NCBI GenBank assembly: GCA_964484515.1
Contig: CAZAGT010000284.1
Span: forward strand, 1-6,925
DNA from: CAZAGT01 sp964484515
GTDB lineage: Bacteria; Desulfobacterota; DSM-4660; Desulfatiglandales; HGW-15
Reading direction: 5' to 3'
Length of the DNA stretch: 6,925 nucleotides
Below are positions 1 to 5,965 of this stretch, one piece after another. Numbering within the stretch: the stretch's first letter is position 1; every line of letters starts with the position of its first letter. The notes under the pieces were generated by a model that was not told the DNA's origin, did not search any database, and worked only from the letters and a program-made list of their open reading frames with translations. The translations under genes and the position numbers were made by a program.

Positions 1-201
1 TGCACCCTTGGCGCCTGGAATCTGCAGCATCCTCGACTTTTGCAACGTTAGGGTTCACTCTGTCATCAAAGAGGTGGAATTCATCCTTCAAGGTTCTAGT
101 TAGCTGCGTCTCAAGGAAACCTCGGTGATCGAAAACCACTGCTCAATCAGAGGCAAGAACCATTAAATGGAGTTATGAATCGCCTCTTTCGCAAAACGTG
201 G

Positions 202-215
202 AGAATACATATTCT
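202..215. promoter_or_regulatory. Palindrome AGAATA-CA-TATTCT, possible operator
   Basis: Perfect 6+6 dyad with a 2-base centre. It lies 12 bases left of a second palindrome, and the two centres are about 27 bases apart. AT-rich dyads of this size are typical of dimeric repressor sites, but I recognise no known regulator consensus. The nearest downstream gene is the phosphoribosyltransferase, about 270 bases away. Confidence 0.25.
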
Positions 216-227
216 AAAACAAGGGAA

Positions 228-243
228 AGTTTGATATCAAACT
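228..243. promoter_or_regulatory. 16-bp perfect palindrome AGTTTGATATCAAACT
   Basis: Eight bases on each side match with no centre gap. A perfect 16-bp palindrome is expected well under once by chance in 7 kb. It contains TTGAT and ATCAA, the half-sites of FNR/CRP-family boxes, but directly abutted instead of separated by four bases, so it is not an ordinary FNR box. It may be an operator, or a chance or recombination-related dyad. No function can be shown from sequence. Confidence 0.35.
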
Positions 244-483
244 GTCCACAATGTCCCCTGCATCTTCCATGCGTCTCCGGTCGCTGATGGTTCAAACATG
301 CGGAAATCCAGTGGCCGGGATAATTGGCTATTGTATTTGTACTGTTCAGAACCGATCCACCTTAGACCTGAGATGATTAAATGCTCGGAATACATCTCCC
401 CTTAGTCGTTTCAGCGATAGTGCTATTCAGTTTTTCAATTGCCGATTCAAGACCATGCTGAGTAAAGGGGTGGAGGTCACTGA

Positions 484-1155
484 GTGATGATCCACTCATA
501 TCAGCGCCCCAAATACCGTGATCGTACGCATGCAGGAGAAGTCCTAGCCGCTAAGCTACAAAGTTACCGAAGCGAAGACTTGGTCGTGCTGGCAATTCCC
601 AACGGAGGCGTCCCGGTCGGCGTAGTCATCGCACGAGAACTAGGTGCGGAACTTTATTTAATGCTTGTTCGCAAGCTTCAGATCCCCGATAATCCTGAAG
701 CTGGTTTTGGCGCTTTGACATATGACGGATTCCTTCTCCTCAATCAACCCTTAATTCGGCGACTAGGCCTCTCAGAGGCTGATATCGCGAATCAAAAGGA
801 CAAGGCGTTCAGAAGTATCCGCAGTAGACAGAAATTTTTTGGGAAACGAGCTGAACCGCCGCCATTGAAGGGCCTCATGGTCGTCTTAGTGGATGATGGT
901 CTGGCTTCAGGTTTCACGATGGAGGCGGCAGTGAAATCGAGCAAAGCTCAAGGGGCGGGGCAAATCATTATTTCGGCGCCCACCGCCTCGATGAGCGCTT
1001 ACCGACACCTGGAGGGACAAGTGGACAGGATTGTTTGTCCGGGTCTGAGTCGTTTAAGGATTTTTGCGGTAGCAGATGCGTATGAGAATTGGTATGATTT
1101 GGATGAAGATGAAGTGCTGAGGTTATTAGGGGATTTACCGGCAAACGATGGATAA
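484..1155 (+). CDS. Phosphoribosyltransferase-domain protein (type I PRTase fold)
   Basis: Predicted cytosolic protein of 223 residues with the type I phosphoribosyltransferase fold. The PRPP-binding signature is VVLVDDGLASGFT, with the two acidic residues at D137-D138 and the phosphate loop at 139-145. The N-terminal pyrophosphate loop is IPNGGVPVG (38-46), and the family block VRKLQIPDNPE follows. This matches stand-alone PRTases sometimes fused to dienelactone-hydrolase-like domains. Their substrate base is unknown, so no salvage reaction is assigned. The usual ATG of the loop (A-T-G) is S-G-F here, a mild deviation. GGAGGT at 472-477 gives spacing 6 to GTG at 484 and 9 to ATG at 487; either start is possible and they differ by one residue. 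The neighbouring HTH gene starts 132 bases downstream on the same strand and may be co-transcribed. Confidence 0.9.
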   Translation: MMIHSYQRPKYRDRTHAGEVLAAKLQSYRSEDLVVLAIPNGGVPVGVVIARELGAELYLMLVRKLQIPDNPEAGFGALTYDGFLLLNQPLIRRLGLSEADIANQKDKAFRSIRSRQKFFGKRAEPPPLKGLMVVLVDDGLASGFTMEAAVKSSKAQGAGQIIISAPTASMSAYRHLEGQVDRIVCPGLSRLRIFAVADAYENWYDLDEDEVLRLLGDLPANDG

Positions 1156-1276
1156 CCAACGTGAGGTTATAAGAGTTGCTCCCGCTTCTTGGGTGAGTCG
1201 GTATCTCTGCGTGGGCCACTCGACGGTGACGGGTAGGCATTGCTCAGTGAAACGGAGGGGGATTAGCTTTCCGAAA

Positions 1277-1282
1277 GGGAGG
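1277..1282 (+). promoter_or_regulatory. Ribosome-binding site that selects a TTG start
   Basis: GGGAGG lies 5 bases before TTG at 1288. The first in-frame ATG, at 1300, is 17 bases away, too far for normal initiation. The site therefore favours the TTG start for the HTH protein. Confidence 0.55.
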
Positions 1283-1287
1283 TTTTC

Positions 1288-1548
1288 TTGGCACAGATTA
1301 TGACAACGAAGGAACTGGCGGAATATTTGAAACTTCACGAGATCACGATCTGCAAACATGCTTCGGAGGGTCAGATTCCAGCAAAACGGATCGGTAATGT
1401 TTGGAGGTTTGACAGGGATGCGATCGACGCGTGGATCAAGGCAGGCGGCCGAAACACCCCTCAGGCTCGACATAAATCGAAGCCGAAATCGACCAAACAC
1501 ATTCTGAGAAAACGATCCCGCACAAGAGGAAAAGGAAAACCGAGGTGA
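1288..1548 (+). CDS. Excisionase/MerR-type helix-turn-helix DNA-binding protein with basic tail
   Basis: Small 86-residue protein. Residues 5-52 form the winged-helix domain of the excisionase-like family: TTKELAEYLKLHEITI (helix-turn-helix), then the wing with KRIGNVWRFDRDAIDAWI. The family binds DNA and includes phage Xis proteins, but most chromosomal members are regulators or uncharacterised. No integrase is in view, so an excision role is not supported. Residues 53-86 are an unstructured Lys/Arg-rich tail (about half K/R) that could add non-specific DNA or RNA affinity. The second helix has HEITICKHAS where the family usually has a tyrosine-containing TVYR pattern. The TTG start is chosen from the GGGAGG at 1277-1282. 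The gene follows the PRTase gene on the same strand after 132 bases, with no terminator seen between them. Confidence 0.85.
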   Translation: MAQIMTTKELAEYLKLHEITICKHASEGQIPAKRIGNVWRFDRDAIDAWIKAGGRNTPQARHKSKPKSTKHILRKRSRTRGKGKPR

Positions 1549-1864
1549 TGCCCTCCTAGGTGGACAAGCGAGAGGAATGCAGAGGTTGCGACAAGCAAAT
1601 CAATAATTCTTTAAAATCAGTTGGTTATCGGTTGCCTTGCTGGCAACAAGATGAACAGATCGGGCCCTGTTCCAATACAGACCTATCATTATCGCCAAGT
1701 CGCGGCGGCTTTGCATTTTGTTTGCTACACCTTATATTGTCAACTGAATGAACACAGAATCACTTTGGAATAACAAAAAGTATTACCTTTCCCGAAAGTC
1801 TTTCTGAAGCCACAAGTCTCGTTTTGATTTCAACACCTTTTAATACAGGGAGGAGGGAGAAGCG
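1549..1864. other. Intergenic region upstream of the peroxidase gene
   Basis: About 316 bases with no convincing gene; a 63-codon open frame from 1560 has no ribosome-binding site and no protein-like pattern. It holds the inverted repeat at 1631-1647. A weak sigma-70-like pair is TTGCAT (1711-1716), 16 bases, TATATT (1733-1738), with a poor -35 box. The end carries the strong purine-rich ribosome-binding site of the peroxidase gene (1848-1860). No rho-independent terminator for the upstream HTH gene was recognised. Confidence 0.5.
1631..1647. promoter_or_regulatory. Inverted repeat GTTGCC-N5-GGCAAC, possible operator
   Basis: Perfect 6-bp arms around TTGCT, centred 226 bases before the peroxidase start. 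There is no T-run, so it is not a standard terminator. Its distance and symmetry would suit a regulator site for the peroxidase promoter or a 3' structure of the HTH transcript. No known consensus was recognised. Confidence 0.3.
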
Positions 1865-2908
1865 ATGAAAGGGAAGAAGTGCTATTGCATGCTAGTTGCT
1901 GTCCTGCTGGCATTCGTCACAATTGCATACGCTGCAGATGATCTGATGAAGCAGGCGCAGACCGTTTTTAAGCCCATACCGTCGACGCCGCCCAAGTTGA
2001 AGGACAATCCCCTCTCGCCGGAAAAGATCGAACTCGGCAAGATCCTCTATTTTGACCCCCGGCTTTCGGCAAGTGCGCTGATTAGCTGCAACACCTGCCA
2101 CAACGTCGGGATAGGAGGTGATGACTATCAGGAGACCGCCACCGGGCACGGTTGGCACCGCGGACCAAGAAACTCGCCCACCGTGCTCAATTCGGTTTTC
2201 AACATCGCTCAGTTCTGGGATGGAAGGGCTCCGAACCTCAAAGAGCAGGCCAAGGGACCCGTCCAAGCCTCTGTGGAGATGAACAACACGCCCGAGATGG
2301 TGATAAAGACCTTGAAGAGCATGCCCGACTACGTCGAGGCATTCAAGAATGCCTTCCCCGGCGAAAATGATCCGGTGACCTTCGATAACATGGCCAAGGC
2401 CATCGAGGCATTTGAGGCCACACTGCTGACCCCCAATTGCCCTTTTGACATGTATCTCCGCGGAAACAGCAGAGCTTTGAGTGCGGCCGAAAAGGAAGGG
2501 CTGCGGGCCTTCATGGGAAAAGGGTGCAGTGCCTGCCACAGGGGCATCAACATGGGTGGTGCCGGATATTTCGCCTTTGGCGTTGTTCATCACCCCGAAG
2601 ACGAAATCCTTGCGGGCGACGTGGGCCGATCCAAGGTGACCGGCACCAAGTCTGATGAGTACGTCTTCAAGGCACCGTCGTTGAGGAACATCGTGCTTAC
2701 CTTGCCCTATTTTCATTCCGGCAAGGTGTGGAGCTTGCGGGAGGCCGTGGCGATCATGGGTTCCTCCCAATTGGGGATCTCTCTATCCGAAGCCGACATA
2801 GACATGATCGTGACCTTCCTGGAGACTACCACCGGCGAGCAGCCGCAGGTTGTCTACCCGATTTTGCCGGCTCCCACGGAGCGAACACCGAAGCCCAAAC
2901 TCGATTAG
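1865..2908 (+). CDS. ccp: Periplasmic dihaem cytochrome c peroxidase
   Basis: Reduces H2O2 to water in the periplasm with electrons from a small cytochrome or cupredoxin. The 347-residue precursor has a Sec signal peptide with a likely cut at AYA|AD (residues 23/24). Low-potential haem: CNTCH at 75-79. High-potential haem: CSACH at 221-225. Spacings match the Pseudomonas aeruginosa enzyme as I recall it: H95 (its His71, displaceable ligand), W118 between the haems (Trp94), catalytic E138 (Glu114). H284 and M298 (likely high-potential haem ligand) sit in PYFHSG and AIMGSSQLG, one residue offset. All key residues are present, so a classical CCP is far more likely than MauG, where a Tyr replaces the Met ligand. 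A strong purine-rich ribosome site (1848-1860) precedes the ATG by 4-12 bases. The gene stands alone after a 316-base gap and is followed by a broken membrane-protein gene. Confidence 0.95.
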   Translation: MKGKKCYCMLVAVLLAFVTIAYAADDLMKQAQTVFKPIPSTPPKLKDNPLSPEKIELGKILYFDPRLSASALISCNTCHNVGIGGDDYQETATGHGWHRGPRNSPTVLNSVFNIAQFWDGRAPNLKEQAKGPVQASVEMNNTPEMVIKTLKSMPDYVEAFKNAFPGENDPVTFDNMAKAIEAFEATLLTPNCPFDMYLRGNSRALSAAEKEGLRAFMGKGCSACHRGINMGGAGYFAFGVVHHPEDEILAGDVGRSKVTGTKSDEYVFKAPSLRNIVLTLPYFHSGKVWSLREAVAIMGSSQLGISLSEADIDMIVTFLETTTGEQPQVVYPILPAPTERTPKPKLD

Positions 2909-2988
2909 CGTTCTGAATCTTTTCTTGTTGCCCTCAGAGGGGAGGCTCGGGCTCATCCCCTCCTGGGGGCCTCGGGCGGAAGGCTGCC

Positions 2989-3407
2989 ATTTTCGTCATC
3001 CACCCGATCAAGCAGTCTGTGACCACCGCACTGGGCCGCTAGGTGTTGTGCTTGGGATTCCAACGCTTTCGCGTTTTGAACCTCCATAAAAGACCGTTTT
3101 ATTATCGAAACCCCATGTGATGCGGGGAATCGTTTGCCTGCAAGCCGGTCTAAGCGGTATGCTCGTGGCGTGCCCGGCATGGAGTGTGATGCTTCAGTCG
3201 GGAATTCACGTCCAGTTGACACTCTTTATGGTGCCTCGGATTGTTTTCGGTCTGATTTCAGGCCCCCGCATGAACAATAGAAAGAAGAAGCGAACAGGCC
3301 TTCCGCTGATCCACGGGATCAACAATCTCGTCGTCCTGATCCTTGCCTTCAACCAGACAAGGACCGGCTAGCCCTTTCTGAAGGCCCTCGTATTCTCTCC
3401 GGGTTGA
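2989..3407 (+). pseudogene. Broken gene for a small four-helix membrane protein (DUF4079-like)
   Basis: Pieces in two frames join into one protein-like sequence of about 138 residues. Frame A (from 2989) reads FVIHPIKQSVTTALGR, TAG at 3040-3042, then LCLGFQRFRVLNLHKRPFYY and RNP, and hits TGA at 3118. Frame B (to 3371) continues with HVMRG, hydrophobic segments GIHVQLTLFMVPRIVFGLIS and LIHGINNLVVLILAFNQTRTG around a basic loop NNRKKKR. Adding one C to the run CCCC (3111-3114) joins the frames as RNPHVMRG. TAG at 3369-3371 (possibly from TGG) is followed by an open tail to TGA at 3405. No ATG survives; ATT at 2989 sits where one would be. The HP start, histidines at helix ends and basic loop recall DUF4079-type membrane proteins from memory, and the membrane half of the cytochrome at 4878. 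Three lesions make decay likelier than sequencing error. Confidence 0.65.
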
Positions 3408-3521
3408 CCTTTCCCTTCGACGAGTATTGCCCCCCACAAACCGAGCGCCAAAGTTCGCTGTCTGGCTTTGACTTCCGTTCTGAGCGCGACTTCTGGATTT
3501 CGCATGTTTTTCTCACTCTCG

Positions 3522-3527
3522 AGGAGG
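3522..3527 (+). promoter_or_regulatory. Strong ribosome-binding site AGGAGG
   Basis: AGGAGG lies 7 bases before the ATG at 3535 and fixes the start of the rubredoxin-glutamate synthase-like protein, so that the protein begins three residues before its first zinc/iron ligand block. Confidence 0.7.
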
Positions 3528-3534
3528 ATCAGCT

Positions 3535-4863
3535 ATGCGCGTACATCAATGTCCGATCTGCGGGTATTTGCATCGCGGTAAAATCGACTTCCATTTCTGT
3601 CCAGTCTGCGGCTCGCCGGCGGAGATCTTTGTGGAGGACACTACCGTCGAGCATTTTGCCAATTGGGACACGAAGTCCCGGATGATGATCAGCGCCATGG
3701 CTGAGACCGGACACTATCAGCTCGACGGCAAGGGAACAACCAGGACATTTCTGAACATGGATGATTTCCTCTTTCTGCCGGCGCAAGTTGCACGGCTCCC
3801 TCTCTTGGAGGAAGAAGAGGTAAAGTGCGAAGTTGTCTTAGGTAAGGTGGCGCGGAAACCGATCGTCGTACGGACTCCCGTCTTGATGGCAGGGATGTCC
3901 TTTGGTGCGCTCAGCCGGGAGGCAAAAATGGCGCTTGCCATGGCTTCCACGCTTTCCGGGAGCATCGCCAATACGGGAGAAGGGGGGATGTTGGAAGAAG
4001 AACGTGAGCTCGCTGAGCGAGTCACCTTGCAATACGCCTCCGGAAGATTCGGGGTGACCGAAGATCGGCTCAAGCTCTCCGATATGATCGAAATCAAGAT
4101 CTCACAGGGCGCGAAACCGGGTATGGGGGGTAAGCTTCCAGCGGCCAAGGTCACGCCGGAGATTGCAGAGATTCGCCAAATCCCGGTCGGCAAGCTGGCT
4201 GAATCGCCCGCCCGCCACCTCGACATTCGCTCCCCGGAAGACCTCTCCGAAAAGATCGCTCAACTGAGAGAAATCACCGGGGGCAAACCGATATCCCTGA
4301 AGTTTGTCGGAGGTCACCTCGAAGATGACCTAGCGGCCATCTTTTCGCAAAAGCATATCCCTGACGTCTTGGTCATCGATGGCGGCGAGGGCGGAACCGG
4401 GGCAGCGCCGATCTTCGTAAAGGACCATGTCGGTCTTCCCCTCGTCTATTCCTTGCCACGCGTAGCCGACTATCTCACGGCTAAGAATCTCAAGGACAGG
4501 GTCACTCTGATTGCCACGGGAGGCTTGAGGCACTCCGGAGATGTGGCCAAGGCCCTCGCGTTGGGTGCTGAGGCGGTATACTTGGCCGGGGCCATGAAGA
4601 TTGCCCTCGGTTGCAAGTATATCAGGGCATGCCATCAGGGATCCTGTCCTTACGGCATCGCGACGCAGGATGGACGCCTGAGAAAGCGCCTTGACGTGGA
4701 AATTGGGGCCCGAAAAGCGGCCAATTTCATAAACGCAACGACGGGGGAGATCAAGGCGTTTGCCCGGATTTGCGGTAAGGATAACATTCATGACCTGGAT
4801 AAAGGTGATCTCGTCGCCGTTGATCCGGAGCTTGCCAGAATCGCCGGTGTGAATCTAGCTTAA
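3535..4863 (+). CDS. Rubredoxin-like domain fused to glutamate synthase FMN/3Fe-4S domain
   Basis: Predicted 442-residue cytosolic iron-sulfur flavoprotein; no signal peptide or membrane helix. Residues 1-35 are a compact rubredoxin-like knuckle (C6-x2-C9, C22-x2-C25) as in rubrerythrins. Residues ~95-430 match the glutamate synthase central domain: MAGMSFGALS (118-127), NTGEGG (146-151), GAKPGMGGKLP (192-202), FMN-phosphate loops GGEGGTG (283-289) and ATGG (327-330). The cysteines C360-x5-C366-x4-C371 have the spacing of the 3Fe-4S cluster of bacterial GltB. The glutaminase domain with its N-terminal cysteine and the C-terminal beta-helix of full GltB are absent, so glutamine-dependent glutamate synthesis would need partners not seen here. 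Related short proteins include archaeal-type GltS subunits and the methylglutamate synthase subunit, so the substrate is undecided. The rubredoxin domain may deliver electrons to FMN. The next gene starts 14 bases after the stop, so the two are very likely co-expressed. Confidence 0.9.
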   Translation: MRVHQCPICGYLHRGKIDFHFCPVCGSPAEIFVEDTTVEHFANWDTKSRMMISAMAETGHYQLDGKGTTRTFLNMDDFLFLPAQVARLPLLEEEEVKCEVVLGKVARKPIVVRTPVLMAGMSFGALSREAKMALAMASTLSGSIANTGEGGMLEEERELAERVTLQYASGRFGVTEDRLKLSDMIEIKISQGAKPGMGGKLPAAKVTPEIAEIRQIPVGKLAESPARHLDIRSPEDLSEKIAQLREITGGKPISLKFVGGHLEDDLAAIFSQKHIPDVLVIDGGEGGTGAAPIFVKDHVGLPLVYSLPRVADYLTAKNLKDRVTLIATGGLRHSGDVAKALALGAEAVYLAGAMKIALGCKYIRACHQGSCPYGIATQDGRLRKRLDVEIGARKAANFINATTGEIKAFARICGKDNIHDLDKGDLVAVDPELARIAGVNLA

Positions 4864-4877
4864 GAGGAGACGCACAG

Positions 4878-5756
4878 ATGCACCCCCAAATCACGTCAGG
4901 CTTGGCAGTCCTGTTCATGATCGTCGGGCTCGCAGCGGTCTTGATTATGCTCGAACTGAAAGGCTACCCCAAAGTCAGGACTACCGCACGAGGACTCATT
5001 CGCGCCCACAAAGTATTGGGCTACCTTTTTTTCCTCATCTTTGTCGTCATGCTCTCCATCATGATCAAAAAAATCAGCACCTTCCAGGAGGAGCTCTCTT
5101 CCAGGGCCACCGTGCATATTGCCCTTGCTCTCGCCCTGTTGCCCTTGGCGGCGCTGAAGATCATCGTTGTGAAAAGATACAAAATATTTACATCACATTT
5201 GCTGCTCATCGGCGGAACGATATTACTGGCCGCCTTCGTATTGAATGGACTCACGGCGGGATACTACTTCCTGCACAGGTCGGACATTCGCTACACGGCT
5301 ATTACCGACTTTGACACAGGCGTCTTAGACGAAGAATTGGGACGTCTCGTCGTGAATGAGAAATGTGGCAAGTGCCACACGCTGGAAAGGGTCTTCCGCA
5401 CATTTAAGAGCGAAGAAGGCTGGACTGAGACCATCAACCGCATGGCCCTGCTCGATGCGCCCAATATCCGGGACTTTGATGTAAAACAGAGCATCCATTT
5501 CCTGTTGAAACAGCAAGAAAGGCGGAAAGATCTGAACCGCCAGAAGATTGAGGATGAGATCGGAAAGAGCCTGGTCAATCAAAAATGCTCCCTTTGCCAC
5601 AATCTTGATCAAGTCTATAAGGCCGTCAAAACCGAGGATGAATGGCTTTTGACCGTTGAAAGGATGATCAAACATGCATTTGATCCCGAGTTCTTGAACA
5701 AGAACGAGAAGAAGGAGATCGTAAGCTATCTCGCAAGGCGCGGGGAGCAGAGTTGA
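4878..5756 (+). CDS. Four-helix membrane protein with two C-terminal cytochrome c repeats
   Basis: 292 residues. Four predicted membrane helices lie at about 5-25, 46-64, 78-98 and 108-132. Basic loops 28-45 and 94-102 put both termini outside by the positive-inside rule, so the C-terminal haems face the periplasm. Histidines H44, H80 and H107 sit at starts of helices 2-4 and could bind b-haem, which is unproven. The soluble part is a tandem duplication: 151-213 with C163-x2-C166-H167 and 225-288 with C237-x2-C240-H241. Both units run CxxCH-hydrophobic-x2-V(F/Y)-(K/R)-x5-E-x2-W-x4-x-RM, resembling haem modules in quinohemoprotein-type cytochromes. M193/M267 of the RM motifs are candidate sixth ligands. 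AGAGGAG (4863-4869) precedes ATG at 4878. Co-transcription with the Rd-FMN protein suggests electron exchange between quinone pool or periplasm and that enzyme. The exact family is not recognised; the domain layout is clear. Confidence 0.9.
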   Translation: MHPQITSGLAVLFMIVGLAAVLIMLELKGYPKVRTTARGLIRAHKVLGYLFFLIFVVMLSIMIKKISTFQEELSSRATVHIALALALLPLAALKIIVVKRYKIFTSHLLLIGGTILLAAFVLNGLTAGYYFLHRSDIRYTAITDFDTGVLDEELGRLVVNEKCGKCHTLERVFRTFKSEEGWTETINRMALLDAPNIRDFDVKQSIHFLLKQQERRKDLNRQKIEDEIGKSLVNQKCSLCHNLDQVYKAVKTEDEWLLTVERMIKHAFDPEFLNKNEKKEIVSYLARRGEQS

Positions 5757-5800
5757 TGAGGTATCTGAAAACGTCCCAAAATGACAAAGAACGCACGTAG
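5756..5800 (+). other. Possible 14-codon ORF overlapping the cytochrome stop (TGATG)
   Basis: ATG at 5756 overlaps the TGA of the cytochrome gene, and GGGGAG at 5742-5747 is well placed as a ribosome site, so translational coupling could occur. The product MRYLKTSQNDKERT is short and resembles nothing I know. It may be chance, or the stub of a third operon gene lost after 5800. Confidence 0.15.
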
Positions 5801-5912
5801 ACGAAAGCGACATGTGAAGCTAAAAAAATAGAGGTTTTATAGGTATAATAAGGCTACTAAGCTCACTATGCCAATGTTTTCCAGTAATCATCAGAAACCT
5901 GCAATTGGACGT

Positions 5913-5937
5913 CTGCGATATCAGGCATGGATCGCAG
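5913..5937. other. Stem-loop between convergent genes
   Basis: CTGCGAT (5913-5919) and ATCGCAG (5931-5937) form a perfect 7-bp stem with an 11-base loop, in the 209-base gap between the cytochrome gene and the oppositely oriented DUF6880 gene. Its position suits a bidirectional transcript end, but neither strand has a U-run after the stem, so it is not a standard rho-independent terminator. Confidence 0.3.
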
Positions 5938-5965
5938 TCGCGGTCAATTCTGTGATTAGAGAGTG

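Larger units (their letters stand above)
1..483. other. Intergenic region without a supported gene
   Basis: No reading frame here has both a ribosome-binding site and protein-like composition. The frame starting at base 2 is open from the window edge to a TAG at 101-103, so a gene tail at the left edge cannot be excluded, but 33 codons are too few to judge. The stretch looks AT-richer than the cytochrome genes and holds two adjacent palindromes (202-215 and 228-243). The only clear translation signal is GGAGGT at 472-477, which serves the gene starting at 484/487. No tRNA-like cloverleaf was seen. Confidence 0.6.

Noticed and set aside
2..103. Open frame of 33 codons running in from the left window edge
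   Set aside because: Too short to separate from chance; the minus strand over the same bases is also open, and no motif is recognisable.
283..302. GGTTCAAAC resembling a tRNA T-loop
   Set aside because: The flanking bases do not form a T-stem and no acceptor or anticodon arm can be found.
377..499. 40-codon minus-strand frame ending at 377 and starting at 499
   Set aside because: It overlaps the start of the phosphoribosyltransferase gene head-on, has only a weak GGGG ribosome site and no known pattern.
1152..1170. Inverted repeat ATAACC-N7-GGTTAT over the stop of the phosphoribosyltransferase gene
   Set aside because: A 6-bp AT-rich stem with no following U-run; too weak for a terminator.
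1622..1636. Sigma-54-like TGG...TTGC pattern
   Set aside because: GG and GC are nine bases apart instead of ten, and the consensus is otherwise poor.
1560..1751. 63-codon frame after the HTH gene
   Set aside because: GTG start without a ribosome site, low-complexity-free but unpatterned sequence, and no continuation of any family.
1892..2770. 292-codon minus-strand frame opposite the peroxidase gene
   Set aside because: It is antisense to a well-supported enzyme with all catalytic residues; its length reflects codon bias of the sense gene.
2937..2962. GAGGGG/CCCCTC dyad after the peroxidase gene as a terminator
   Set aside because: The loop is 14 bases, the stem only 6 bp, and no T-run follows.
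3404..3430. TTGACC with TATTGC as a promoter for the Rd-glutamate synthase-like gene
   Set aside because: Spacer of 15 bases and a poor -10 box; also overlaps the end of the pseudogene.
5821..5849. TATAAT at 5844-5849 as a forward promoter
   Set aside because: No -35 box at a suitable distance, and no forward gene follows it.
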